A DNA stretch of 64,000 bases from JANSYL01 sp963921255 (lineage in GTDB: Bacteria; Pseudomonadota; Alphaproteobacteria; Rhodobacterales; Rhodobacteraceae): positions 1-64,000 of the forward strand of contig CAWUEW020000003.1 of the NCBI GenBank assembly GCA_963921255.3, read 5' to 3'. Both the position numbers and the translations under genes were made by a program. Shown here in pieces: positions 25,063 through 33,323 of this stretch (position 1 is its first letter; each line of letters begins with the position of its first letter). The notes below the pieces were generated by a model that saw only the letters and a list, made by a program, of their open reading frames with translations, was not told the DNA's origin and did no database searches.

Positions 25063-26070
25063 ATGAGATTTCTCGTTTCAAGCCGCTCGCATACGATCGG
25101 ATCGGAGGATCCGGGTCCGACCCGCTACATGCAATGGTCTGACATTGAAGCCTTCCACAGCGTCGATCTGGATGAGTGGCGCGACGCCGTGCTCGACGAG
25201 GAAGGACGCTTGGGCGTTCTTATCCATGTCCACGGGTTCAATCTGAAGCAGGAGGAGGTGATCCCGCGGCACGAAAAATTCGAAACGTATCTGCGTGCGG
25301 CCGGATTCCGCGGATCCTTCGTCACATTTGATTGGCCTGCTGCAGGTCGAGCCTCTGCATACAGCGAAGACCGCGCGCGTGTTGGGGACGTTGCACCGCG
25401 TCTTTTTACAGATGTGATTGCAAAGCTTCGCGAAGCCAAACCAAACCTGCCAATATCGATAATCGCGCATTCCATGGGCGCCTATCTGACGGTTTCGGCG
25501 TATCGATTGGCAGCAGAGGCGGGGCTGATCGACCCCGAGTTGCATCGTGTGGACGCCGTCATGCTTTTTGCAGCCGACGTCAGTCGCGAATGGATGGGGC
25601 GCAACCATCCTCACAGCCGGGATGTCTTCGCCCATGCTGACCGTCTTGTGAATTACTTCTCGGCCGCGGACAGTGTCCTGTCGCTGTCCAACATCCAGAA
25701 ACAAGTGCTGTCCGAATCCAACGAGCCAGAGGAGCGGCTGGGCCGCATGGGCCTTCCGATCTTGGATCGTGGTGGCGCGGACGTCACATGCGCAGAGCGG
25801 TTCGGGATACTTTTGAAGCGAGGTGGAAAGGCCATCCGACAAGCGTTGGTGTCGCACAGCTGGTACTATGCCGATACGGCATTTGTGCGCGACGTCGTTG
25901 GGGTTTGGCGGGGGCTTTCGGCTGAGCGTCTGACAAATCAAACGCGCGTTCCCGCCGTCTACCAAGGAATGCAGGAACCCATCTTTGATCTGCTCCGAGA
26001 TAGCGGACGACCGTTGCCGCCCCGGGACATCAAGACGTCGCTGGTCCCGATTCCGCGGCCTGATCAATAA
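25063..26070 (+). CDS. Alpha/beta hydrolase of the DUF900 type
   Basis: The 335-residue product has an alpha/beta hydrolase layout: HVHGFN (56-61, oxyanion hole), nucleophile S137 in AHSMGAY, probable acid D203 in SAADSVL, and H265 in SHSWYY. This matches the DUF900 group of predicted esterases/lipases. No signal peptide is visible, so it is cytoplasmic. It lies on the opposite strand between ttcA and yidD, breaking a usually compact ribosome/membrane-biogenesis block, and its codons are visibly richer in A/T than neighbours. A later insertion is likely. Substrate unknown. Confidence 0.78.
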   Translation: MRFLVSSRSHTIGSEDPGPTRYMQWSDIEAFHSVDLDEWRDAVLDEEGRLGVLIHVHGFNLKQEEVIPRHEKFETYLRAAGFRGSFVTFDWPAAGRASAYSEDRARVGDVAPRLFTDVIAKLREAKPNLPISIIAHSMGAYLTVSAYRLAAEAGLIDPELHRVDAVMLFAADVSREWMGRNHPHSRDVFAHADRLVNYFSAADSVLSLSNIQKQVLSESNEPEERLGRMGLPILDRGGADVTCAERFGILLKRGGKAIRQALVSHSWYYADTAFVRDVVGVWRGLSAERLTNQTRVPAVYQGMQEPIFDLLRDSGRPLPPRDIKTSLVPIPRPDQ

Positions 26071-26124
26071 ATCCGCTGGCGCTCCTTGGTTGGCACGATG
26101 TTCGGACCTTGCTGGGTCTGCATC

Positions 26125-26145
26125 ATCGACGGTCAAAGCGTCGAT
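26125..26145. other. Inverted repeat between convergent DUF900 gene and yidD
   Basis: ATCGACG (26125-26131) and CGTCGAT (26139-26145) are perfect 7-bp arms with a 7-base loop in the 108-base convergent gap. Without a T tract it is at best a weak terminator. Confidence 0.35.
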
Positions 26146-26178
26146 TGGCTGCTGTCGCACGATATCGTGGGGACGGCG

Positions 26179-26400
26179 CTAATCCGGAACGTTGTCGACG
26201 CCCGAGCCGCCCCACGGGTGGCACCGCGCGATCCGTTTCGCGGCGAGCCAGCTGCCCTTGATCCCGCCGTGCTTTTTCAGCGCTTCCATCGCGTAGGCCG
26301 AACAGGTCGGGTGATAGCGGCAGTTGGCCCCGACCCACGGGCTCAGGATCAGGCGATAGGCCCGGACCGGGAGAGAAATGAGAAAAGCCAAGGGGCTCAT
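26179..26400 (-). CDS. yidD: Membrane protein insertion efficiency factor YidD
   Basis: The 73-residue product has the YidD signature GANCRYHPTCSAYAMEALKKHG in the middle, after a short amphipathic N-terminus (LAFLISLPVRAYRLILSPWV). YidD helps YidC-dependent insertion. The ATG at 26400 overlaps the rnpA stop (ATGA). In most genomes yidC follows at once; here yidC is 2.2 kb away, behind the DUF900 gene and ttcA. Confidence 0.94.
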   Translation of the reverse strand: MSPLAFLISLPVRAYRLILSPWVGANCRYHPTCSAYAMEALKKHGGIKGSWLAAKRIARCHPWGGSGVDNVPD

Positions 26401-26786
26401 CGGTGCAGCTTCCTCAAGGCGCGGCTCAGGTCGGCGGCGAGTTGATCGAAGGGCAGGTCCGCCGTCGCACCGGCCCGCCCGATCAAGACATAGTCCCACC
26501 CGGCCTGACCTTCAAAAGGCAGGACCTGGCGCGCGATGGCGCGCAGCCGCCGTTTCGCCCGGTTGCGGGCAACAGCGTTGCCGACCTTTTTCGAACAGGT
26601 GAACCCGACGCGGATCGGCGTTTCGCTGATCTCGTCCGCGCGGCGCTTGCGGGCCTGCACGAGGAAGCCCGGCATCGGGGCACGGGCGGCGCGGGCCGCC
26701 CGCAGGAAATCCGCCCGCTTCGTCAGGACCGACACAGCAAAAGGCCCCGGCGACGGCGTGGTCGGCAGGGCCTCAGCAGATGTCAT
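26397..26786 (-). CDS. rnpA: Ribonuclease P protein component
   Basis: RnpA binds the RNase P RNA to mature tRNA 5' ends. The ATG at 26786 gives 129 residues, with the family's RNR helix ARNRAKRRLRA near residue 70 and VGFTCSKKVGNAVARNR before it. The gene follows rpmH by 17 bases, the universal order, and overlaps yidD. Confidence 0.95.
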   Translation of the reverse strand: MTSAEALPTTPSPGPFAVSVLTKRADFLRAARAARAPMPGFLVQARKRRADEISETPIRVGFTCSKKVGNAVARNRAKRRLRAIARQVLPFEGQAGWDYVLIGRAGATADLPFDQLAADLSRALRKLHR

Positions 26787-26803
26787 AAGGCTTGTGGCGC
26801 CGA

Positions 26804-26941
26804 TTAGGCGCTGAGGCTCTTGCGGCCACGCGCGCGGCGGGCGTTCAGAATCTTGCGGCCGGCTTTGGTGGCCATGCGTGCGCGGAACCCGTGACGGCGC
26901 TTGCGCACCAGGTTCGACGGCTGAAACGTACGTTTCGACAT
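26804..26941 (-). CDS. rpmH: 50S ribosomal protein L34
   Basis: This 45-residue basic protein reads [20 protein letters not shown] at the start and ends GRKSLSA, the full L34 sequence pattern. L34 is one of the smallest ribosomal proteins. A clear sigma-70 promoter lies upstream at 27014-27042 on the same strand, giving a leader of about 65 bases. rnpA follows at once. Confidence 0.96.
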
Positions 26942-27260
26942 GTCTTCGCTCCGTTCTCATGCCGGAGGGCGCGGATCGCCACTCGACAGCAGGGATATTC
27001 GTATGAAGCCCGGGCAATACGGATTCGCGCGCGCGGTGTCAACATCGCACTGACCTGCAACAGACATGAAATACCACCACGCGAGTTGTTACCGTTTTCG
27101 GGGTGTTTGGTCACGGAAATCACGGCAGCTCTCACGCCGGATCAAGCGCCTGTGATCGGCCTATGCGCGGGGCCCGATCTGCCGCATGTACCATGCAGAC
27201 CCGCCGAACCTGACGGCCCAACGGTCAGCATGCTGGCCAAACCGAAAGAAAGCGTTTGTT
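26942..27260. other. 319-base divergent intergenic region (rpmH / TVP38 gene)
   Basis: The region holds the rpmH promoter (annotated separately) and presumably the start signals for the TVP38 gene on the other strand. For the TVP38 gene I see only a weak ribosome binding site (GAAAGAAAG) and no convincing promoter. I see no hidden gene: the reading frames here are short and lack coding character. Confidence 0.5.
27014..27042 (-). promoter_or_regulatory. Sigma-70 promoter for rpmH-rnpA-yidD
   Basis: On the minus strand TTGACA (27042-27037), a 17-base spacer and TATTGC (27019-27014) give a near-consensus promoter. Transcription would start near 27007. Confidence 0.75.
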
Positions 27261-27995
27261 ATGGCCGATACCGTGAACCAAAGCCAGAAATCCCCCTTCG
27301 GGCGATACGTGCCCATCGCGATCGTCGCCATCGGTGCCGCTGCCGGGTGGTGGCTGTTGCGCGACTACCTGAGTTTTGAGGCCCTGGCCCAGAACCGCGA
27401 AACGTTGCTGGCCTTCCGGGATGCAAACTACGCCCTGACCGTTGGGGCGTTTATCCTGGCCTACACGCTGATCGTCGCCTTTTCGCTGCCGGGTGCCACG
27501 ATTGCGACGCTGACGGGTGGGTTCCTGTTCGAGACGTTTCCGGGGGCCCTGTTCAACATCGTTGGCGCCACCGTCGGCGCGACGCTGATTTTCCTGGCCG
27601 CCCGCACAAGCTTTGGCGACCGCCTGGGCGCACGTCTTGAAGGCTCGGAAGGGGTCGTCAAGAAGATCAAGGACGGGATCGATGAAAACCAATGGTCGAT
27701 GCTGTTCCTGATGCGCCTTCTGCCGATCGTTCCGTTCTTTGTGGCAAATCTTGTGCCCTCGATCCTGGAGGTGCCGTTGCGCCGGTTCGTGATTTCCACC
27801 TTCTTCGGCATTATGCCCGGGGCGGTCGTCTACACGTCGGTCGGCGCAGGCTTGGGCGAGGTCTTTGCCCGTGGCGAGAGCCCCAATCTTGGCATCATCT
27901 TTGAGCCTCACATCCTGTTCCCGATCCTGGGCCTCGCCGCGCTGGCGCTGTTGCCCTTGGCGCTCAAGGCCGTGCGCGGCAAGAAAGGGCTGTGA
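27261..27995 (+). CDS. TVP38/TMEM64-family inner-membrane protein
   Basis: The ATG at 27261 gives 244 residues with about six hydrophobic segments. The family core is visible: FSLPGATIATLTGGFLFETFPGALFNIVGATVGATLIFLAAR near 75-115 and LMRLLPIVPFFVANLVPSILEVPLRRF near 150. DedA/TVP38 proteins are membrane proteins linked to lipid or redox homeostasis, with no settled biochemical role. It is 3 bases from a disulfide oxidoreductase gene. This pairing, sometimes as a fusion, is widespread, so a joint function is likely. Confidence 0.85.
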   Translation: MADTVNQSQKSPFGRYVPIAIVAIGAAAGWWLLRDYLSFEALAQNRETLLAFRDANYALTVGAFILAYTLIVAFSLPGATIATLTGGFLFETFPGALFNIVGATVGATLIFLAARTSFGDRLGARLEGSEGVVKKIKDGIDENQWSMLFLMRLLPIVPFFVANLVPSILEVPLRRFVISTFFGIMPGAVVYTSVGAGLGEVFARGESPNLGIIFEPHILFPILGLAALALLPLALKAVRGKKGL

Positions 27996-27998
27996 CCG

Positions 27999-29459
27999 AT
28001 GAGCCGTCTTGATCCCGATATCCAAGCAGAAAGCCCCGCCACCATGACCCGCATTGAAACCGACATCTGTGTCATCGGCGCTGGCTCCGGCGGGTTGTCC
28101 GTCGCGGCCGGAGCATCGCAAATGGGGACCAAGGTTGTTCTGCTCGAAGGGCACCTGATGGGCGGGGATTGTCTGAATTTTGGCTGTGTGCCTTCGAAGG
28201 CGCTGCTGGCCGCGGGGCACAAGGCCCACGAGACCTCGATCAGCCAGTTTGGCGTGCCGGGCTTCGCGCCCGAGGCGGATTTTGGCGCAGCCAAGGATCA
28301 CGTCCGCGCGGTGATCGATCAGATTGCGCCGGTCGACAGCCAGGAACGGTTCGAGGGATTTGGCGTGCATGTCATCCGGGAGTTCGGACGATTCATCTCG
28401 GAAACCGAGGTGCAAGCCGGTCCCTACACGATCAAGGCCCGTCGCTTCGTGATTGCCACCGGGTCGCGGCCCTTTGTGCCCCCGATTCCGGGGCTGGCCG
28501 ATGTGCCGTACTATACGAACGAAACCATCTTCGATCTGCGCGAGCGCCCGGATCACCTGTTGATCATTGGCGGCGGCCCCATCGGTATGGAGATGGCACA
28601 GGCGCACCGCCGCCTGGGGTCGAAGGTGACCGTATTGGAAGGCCAGACCGCACTTGGCAAGGATGACCCCGAAGCCGCCGCGCTTGTCCTTGGCAAGCTG
28701 CGGGGCGAAGGCATCGAGATCGTCGAAGGCGCGCAGGTGGCTACGGTCGCGGGGCAGGGAACCACCGTCGAGATCACTACCGAAGACGGGCGCCGCTTTG
28801 CCGGGTCACACGTGTTGGTTGCTGTCGGCCGGCAGGTGAATGTTGACAAGCTGGACCTCGACAAAGCGGGCGTCGATTTCGACCGCCGGGGCGTGACGGT
28901 CGACCAGGGCCTGCGTTCAACCAACAAGCGCGTCTACGCGGTGGGCGACGCGGCCGGTGGGCTGCAATTCACCCATGTTGCGGGCTACCATGCGGGTGTG
29001 ATCGTCCGACCCATCGTGCTTGGATTGCCCGCGAAGGCAAAGACTGACCATATCCCGTGGGCCACTTATACCGACCCCGAGCTGGCCCAGGTCGGGCTGA
29101 CGGAGGCGCAGGCGCGGGAAAAGTACGGCGACAAGGTGTTCATCGCGCGGGCCGAGTTTCATCACAACGACCGCGCCATTGCGACCGGGCAGACCGAAGG
29201 GTTCGTGAAGGTCATGGTCGTGAAAGGTCGCCCCGTGGGGGCCACAATCGTTGGCCCGCAAGCCGGAGATTTGATCCAGCTCTGGGCCCTCGCCATTGCC
29301 TCGAACCTGAAGATGAGTGCGATCAGCGGCATGGTTGCGCCCTATCCGACACTCGGAGAGATTAACAAACGCGCCGCGGGTGCCTATTTCTCACCCAAGT
29401 TGTTCGATAATCCGACGCTGAAGCGTTTTGTTCGCCTTGTTCAACGCTTTGGACGATAA
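27999..29459 (+). CDS. FAD-dependent pyridine nucleotide-disulfide oxidoreductase (mercuric-reductase-like)
   Basis: The 486-residue product has the FAD-binding GAGSGG (27-32), redox disulfide C58/C63 in GGDCLNFGCVPSK, a second Rossmann motif GGGPIGME near 188, and the ATG-like GDAAGGLQFTH segment near 322. Its C-terminal catalytic segment reads VAPYPTLGEINKR where lipoamide dehydrogenases and glutathione reductases have the active HPT..E histidine; Tyr replaces it. It lacks the N-terminal metal-binding domain and C-terminal Cys pair of real MerA. The substrate is therefore not obvious. An alternative start is ATG 28044. Confidence 0.85.
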   Translation: MSRLDPDIQAESPATMTRIETDICVIGAGSGGLSVAAGASQMGTKVVLLEGHLMGGDCLNFGCVPSKALLAAGHKAHETSISQFGVPGFAPEADFGAAKDHVRAVIDQIAPVDSQERFEGFGVHVIREFGRFISETEVQAGPYTIKARRFVIATGSRPFVPPIPGLADVPYYTNETIFDLRERPDHLLIIGGGPIGMEMAQAHRRLGSKVTVLEGQTALGKDDPEAAALVLGKLRGEGIEIVEGAQVATVAGQGTTVEITTEDGRRFAGSHVLVAVGRQVNVDKLDLDKAGVDFDRRGVTVDQGLRSTNKRVYAVGDAAGGLQFTHVAGYHAGVIVRPIVLGLPAKAKTDHIPWATYTDPELAQVGLTEAQAREKYGDKVFIARAEFHHNDRAIATGQTEGFVKVMVVKGRPVGATIVGPQAGDLIQLWALAIASNLKMSAISGMVAPYPTLGEINKRAAGAYFSPKLFDNPTLKRFVRLVQRFGR

Positions 29460-29491
29460 GGAACGGCACCCGCATTAAGTAGGGAGGGGTC

Positions 29492-30880
29492 GTGGTAAAT
29501 TCTCTTTCAGGTCGTTTCCTGATGCTGACCATCATCTTCGTGATGTTGGCAGAGGTGTTTATCTTCGTCCCATCCGTCGCGCGGTTCCGCGAGGACTATC
29601 TCATGGCCCGTCTTGAACGGGCGCAGATCGCGTCGCTCGCGCAATTGGCCACTGACGGCATGATGCTGGACGATGACCTGCAATACGAACTGCTGGAGAA
29701 TGCCGAGGTTCTGAACGTCGTGCTGCGCCGCGATGCCGTGCGCCAGCTGGTGTTGACGACCGAGGGCATCCCGCCCGTCGCGGGCAGCTACGACATGCGC
29801 GACGCGACGGCCTGGGTGTTGATCCGCGATGCGTTGATCCGCATTGCAACGCCCGAGGATCAAACCATCCGCGTGATCGGGGAACCTGTGCGCGACGCAG
29901 GTCTCTTGATCGAAGTGACAATGCCGACCGGCCCCCTGCGGGCAGCTTTGATCGATTACGGGCTGCGCATCTTGTGGCTGTCGACCTTCATTTCGATCTT
30001 TACTGCCGCGCTGCTCTTCTTCGCGGTGCGGCGGCTTCTGGTCAGTCCGATCAAACGGGTGGCCACGCATATGACCGAATATGCCGAAGCGCCGGACGAT
30101 GCCTCGAAGATCATTGAGCCCCAGGGCAGTGTGCGCGAACTGCGCGAGGCTGAAACAGCCCTGCAATCGTTGCAGACGCAGCTGACGGCGGCGCTGAAGC
30201 AGCGGGAACGCCTGGCCCAATTGGGGGAGGCCGTCGCCAAGATCAGCCATGATCTGCGCAACATGCTGTCGGTCGCGACGCTGGTCGCGGATCGGCTCGA
30301 GATGAGCAAGGATCCGACTGTGCAGCGCATCGCGCCCAAGCTCATCAACTCGCTCAACCGCGCCATCAATCTGACCGAGGCGACGCTCGCGTTCGGACGC
30401 GCCGAGGAACCGGCCCCCAAGCTGGATCGGGTGGCCGTGCACGAATTGGCGGTCGATGTGGTCGAGAACGACCGCTATGCCGAGGGCGGCGAGGCCATCA
30501 CCTATGATTGCAGTATTCCGAAGGACCTGATCGTGCGGGCGGATGCCGAGCAACTGCATCGCGTCCTGTCGAACCTTGTCCGCAACGCGCGCCAGGCCAT
30601 TCTGGCCCATCAGGGCGACGGCACCATCCACATCAAGGGGCGGACCTGTGACGATGGCTGGTGCATCGAGGTGTGCGACAGCGGCCCGGGCCTGCCGCAA
30701 AAAGCGCTAGATCACCTGTTCAAGCCCTTCCATGGCGGTGCGCGCAAGGGCGGCACGGGGCTTGGACTGGCGATTTGCGCTGAATTGATGCGGGGCCATG
30801 GCGGGCGTCTGGAGTTGAGCCAGACCGGACCGGAGGGCACGACATTCGCGTTGTTCCTGCCATCCGGCATTGCAGCCTGA
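29492..30880 (+). CDS. Sensor histidine kinase
   Basis: The GTG at 29492 follows GGGAGGGG and gives 462 residues. An N-terminal membrane segment (about 8-28), a 130-residue periplasmic sensor part, a second segment (about 160-180), a HAMP-like linker and a kinase core follow. Motifs are the H-box ISHDLRNMLS with H253, N-box NLVRNARQA (361-369), G1 DSGPG (396-400) and G2 GGTGLGLAI (420-428). No response regulator lies next to it, so it is an orphan kinase whose partner is elsewhere. Confidence 0.9.
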   Translation: MVNSLSGRFLMLTIIFVMLAEVFIFVPSVARFREDYLMARLERAQIASLAQLATDGMMLDDDLQYELLENAEVLNVVLRRDAVRQLVLTTEGIPPVAGSYDMRDATAWVLIRDALIRIATPEDQTIRVIGEPVRDAGLLIEVTMPTGPLRAALIDYGLRILWLSTFISIFTAALLFFAVRRLLVSPIKRVATHMTEYAEAPDDASKIIEPQGSVRELREAETALQSLQTQLTAALKQRERLAQLGEAVAKISHDLRNMLSVATLVADRLEMSKDPTVQRIAPKLINSLNRAINLTEATLAFGRAEEPAPKLDRVAVHELAVDVVENDRYAEGGEAITYDCSIPKDLIVRADAEQLHRVLSNLVRNARQAILAHQGDGTIHIKGRTCDDGWCIEVCDSGPGLPQKALDHLFKPFHGGARKGGTGLGLAICAELMRGHGGRLELSQTGPEGTTFALFLPSGIAA

Positions 30881-30937
30881 AACCTGCACCTTTTGCCCTT
30901 GCGCCGGGACAGCGGCAGCGCTAAACCCCGGCGTCAC

Positions 30938-31014
30938 GCGCTGGTAGCTCAGCTGGATAGAGTACTTGACTACGAATCAAGGGGTCGGGGGTTCGAATCC
31001 TCCCCAGCGCGCCA
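30938..31014 (+). tRNA. tRNA-Arg(ACG)
   Basis: A complete 77-base cloverleaf with encoded CCA. The 7-bp acceptor stem pairs GCGCTGG with CCAGCGC. The anticodon stem CTTGA/TCAAG holds loop CTACGAA, giving anticodon ACG at 30972-30974, which reads CGU/CGC arginine codons after A34 is made inosine. The T arm is GGGGG-TTCGAAT-CCTCC. It lies in the gap after the histidine kinase. Confidence 0.95.
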
Positions 31015-31051
31015 TTCATCTCTTTCTGACCAGAAAAATCCGGCTGCGCGC

Positions 31052-32269
31052 CTATTCAGCGGCGACGCGCAGGTCCGTCGGTATATACCCATCGCGCGTC
31101 TGCGGGGTTTTGATGCCCAAAGCGTGACCCGCCACCTGCGTCCGCAGGATTTGGGCCGTTCCGCCCCCGATCGTGAACATGCGCACGTCGCGGTACATCC
31201 GTTCGAGGGGTTCCTGGTCGCCGTAGCCGCGGGCACCGAACATCTGCAGGGCGTCGTTGACCACCTTGATCGCGGTTTCTGACGCGAAGAGCTTGGCTCG
31301 CGCTGCCATCATCATGTCCGGGAAGCGGCTGTTGTTCGGGCCACGCGATCGGGCGGCTTCATGCAGCATCAGCCGGGATGCATGCACCCCGGTGTCCATG
31401 TCGGCGATCATCCATTGCAAACCCTGAAACTCGGCCAGGGGACGCCCAAACTGGTGGCGTTCGGTCAGATAGCGCTTTGCGTGTTCAAGCGCGCCGGCGG
31501 CAACGCCCATGGCGATGGTCCCGGCGCCCACCCGCTGGCTGTTATAGGCGTTCATCAGATCGGCGAACCCGCGGCGGAAGCCGGACGGCGGAACGACCGC
31601 CATCGCAGCGGGCACCTCCAGATCGGTGAACCGCAATTCTGCTTCGGGCATCCCGCACAGGCCCAACGTGTGTTCGCGCCGGACAATCTCGAACCCGTCG
31701 GGCAGATCGCCGTTTGCCGGGTCGCAGATCACGAGAAAACCGCCAATGCCTTCTTCCTGACCGCGCTCATCCAGAACCCGGGCAAAAATCAGGTGAACCC
31801 GGGACACGCCACCACCTGTGATCCAGTGTTTGCTGCCGTTCAGCACATAGTGGTCGCCCGACCGCTGTGCCGTGGTGCGCATCTCGGTGGCGGCACTTCC
31901 GGCGTCGGGCTCGGTGATGCAGATGGCGGGTTTGTCGCCGGCCAAAACCAGCGGCGCGCAAAGACGCTTTTGTTCGTCCGTCCCGTAGGCCATCACGGCG
32001 CTGATGCCGCCCATATTGGCCTCGACCACGATCCGTGCGGACAGCGTGCAGGCCTTGGCGATTTCCTCGATGACCAGAACCACGTCGTGAAAAGAGGCGC
32101 CCTGGCCGCCATAGGTGGTCGGAATGGTCATCCCCATCAGGCCCGCATCCGTCAGATCACGGACATTGTCCCAGCAGTAGTCACGCGTTTTGTCCCATTT
32201 CGCGGCGCGTGGGGCAAAGTCTGCGGCCAGGTCGCGGGCAACGGATTGAAAGCGGTTCTCTGCGGTCAT
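31052..32269 (-). CDS. Acyl-CoA dehydrogenase family protein
   Basis: The ATG at 32269 follows GAGGA with 5-base spacing and gives 405 residues. It has the acyl-CoA dehydrogenase layout: N-terminal helices with DAGLMGMTIPTTYGGQGAS near 60, the beta domain with AICITEPDAGSAATEMRTTA (FAD/substrate contact) near 135, and the C-terminal helical domain with QMFGARGYGDQEPLERMYRDVRMFTIGGGTAQILR. Flavin enzymes of this family oxidise acyl-CoA thioesters; the chain specificity is unknown. It is transcribed away from a LysR gene, which probably controls it. Confidence 0.9.
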   Translation of the reverse strand: MTAENRFQSVARDLAADFAPRAAKWDKTRDYCWDNVRDLTDAGLMGMTIPTTYGGQGASFHDVVLVIEEIAKACTLSARIVVEANMGGISAVMAYGTDEQKRLCAPLVLAGDKPAICITEPDAGSAATEMRTTAQRSGDHYVLNGSKHWITGGGVSRVHLIFARVLDERGQEEGIGGFLVICDPANGDLPDGFEIVRREHTLGLCGMPEAELRFTDLEVPAAMAVVPPSGFRRGFADLMNAYNSQRVGAGTIAMGVAAGALEHAKRYLTERHQFGRPLAEFQGLQWMIADMDTGVHASRLMLHEAARSRGPNNSRFPDMMMAARAKLFASETAIKVVNDALQMFGARGYGDQEPLERMYRDVRMFTIGGGTAQILRTQVAGHALGIKTPQTRDGYIPTDLRVAAE

Positions 32270-32282
32270 CGGAATCCTCATC

Positions 32283-32298
32283 TTCACGGTTCCGTGAA
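32283..32298. promoter_or_regulatory. Palindrome TTCACGG-TT-CCGTGAA before the acyl-CoA dehydrogenase gene
   Basis: Perfect 7-bp arms (32283-32289 with 32292-32298) lie 14 bases before the acyl-CoA dehydrogenase ATG. The TTCAC/GTGAA half-sites recur at 32348-32362 near the LysR start, which suggests the same regulator binds both. Confidence 0.6.
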
Positions 32299-32327
32299 CT
32301 CTAGCGTCGTGTAAATCTCGAACAATC

Positions 32328-32350
32328 GAATTTAATTTGATATTAAATTC
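32328..32350. promoter_or_regulatory. AT-rich palindrome upstream of the LysR gene
   Basis: GAATTTAAT (32328-32336) and ATTAAATTC (32342-32350) are perfect 9-bp arms around 5 bases, in an otherwise GC-rich region. Its position between the divergent genes suits a LysR autoregulatory site overlapping promoter elements. Confidence 0.6.
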
Positions 32351-32362
32351 ACGTATGGTGAA
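32348..32362. promoter_or_regulatory. Dyad TTCAC-N5-GTGAA next to the LysR start
   Basis: Arms at 32348-32352 and 32358-32362 repeat the half-sites of the palindrome at 32283-32298. It overlaps the end of the 9-bp palindrome and ends 3 bases before the LysR ATG. Confidence 0.5.
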
Positions 32363-32365
32363 GAT

Positions 32366-33253
32366 ATGCAGACCCGGGCCCTGAGAACCCTGTTGGAAGT
32401 CGATCGTGTCGGGTCGTTTGCGGCCGCGGCATCGAACCTGAACATGACCCTGTCGGCGGTTTCGATGCAGATGAAATCCTTGGAAGCCGAGCTTGGGGTG
32501 GATTTGTTTGACCGTCGTCATCGTCCCCCAAAAATGACGCCGATGGGCAAGGCCGTTGCGCAGGCCTCGGCCCGCGTGGTGGGCGCCGAGGCCGATCTGG
32601 TTGCACTATGCCGACCGACAGATCGGCTGACGGGGCGTTTTCGCGTCGGGTTTGTGCCAACCGCGAGCATTCGCCTGTTGCCGGGGTTCTTGAAACGCAG
32701 TCAGACCATTGTTCCAGACGCCACGTTCGAGATCGAAACAGGGCTGTCGGAGGCGTTGGAAGACCGTATTCGATCAGGGGCCTTGGACTGCGCGGTCGTC
32801 ACGGCGACGACAAGCCCTGCACCGCGCATCCACTACCACGTCTTGCGGACGGAGCGGTTGGTCTACGTCGCGCCCGTTGCGGCGCGGGCTCAAACGCTCA
32901 GCGGGCTGTTCGCCGATTTGCCGTTTTTTCACTTCCTGCCCGACTCTGGCATCGGAAAACTGATCGCCACCCATGTCCAGACCGGGGACAGGCGGCCGGC
33001 GCGCAGCGTTTACCTGGACAGCGTCGAAGCGATCATGGAGTGCGTGAATGCAGGGCTGGGATTCACGCTGTTGCCCGAGCCTGATATCCGGCGTCACCTG
33101 GGGGATACGTCGATCGTGGTCGAGACCGAGGCGAGGGCCCCTGCACGTCAGCTGGTTCTGGCCGTGGATCACAAGGGGCCTGTCTTTGCACAGTCGCGCA
33201 GCTTGCCGCGTTGTTTTCTGCCGAACACACTGCCGACTAGGTTGGTTGCTTAA
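32366..33253 (+). CDS. LysR-family transcriptional regulator
   Basis: The 295-residue product has an N-terminal winged helix (LRTLLEVDRVGSFAAAASNLNMTLSAVSMQMKSLEAELGVDLFDRR) and a LysR effector domain from about residue 90. It is divergent from the acyl-CoA dehydrogenase gene across a 96-base region packed with dyads, so it most likely senses a related metabolite and controls that gene and itself. The inducer is unknown. Confidence 0.9.
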   Translation: MQTRALRTLLEVDRVGSFAAAASNLNMTLSAVSMQMKSLEAELGVDLFDRRHRPPKMTPMGKAVAQASARVVGAEADLVALCRPTDRLTGRFRVGFVPTASIRLLPGFLKRSQTIVPDATFEIETGLSEALEDRIRSGALDCAVVTATTSPAPRIHYHVLRTERLVYVAPVAARAQTLSGLFADLPFFHFLPDSGIGKLIATHVQTGDRRPARSVYLDSVEAIMECVNAGLGFTLLPEPDIRRHLGDTSIVVETEARAPARQLVLAVDHKGPVFAQSRSLPRCFLPNTLPTRLVA

Positions 33254-33256
33254 TGC

Positions 33257-33285
33257 TTAACAGCCGCCCGGCTGTGGCGTATACT
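33257..33285 (+). promoter_or_regulatory. Sigma-70 promoter for mipZ
   Basis: TTAACA (33257-33262), a 17-base spacer and TATACT (33280-33285) form a close-to-consensus promoter just after the LysR stop. Transcription would start near 33292. Confidence 0.7.
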
Positions 33286-33323
33286 TTCCCATAATTCGCG
33301 CCCCGCCGAATGAGGGCGCCCAT

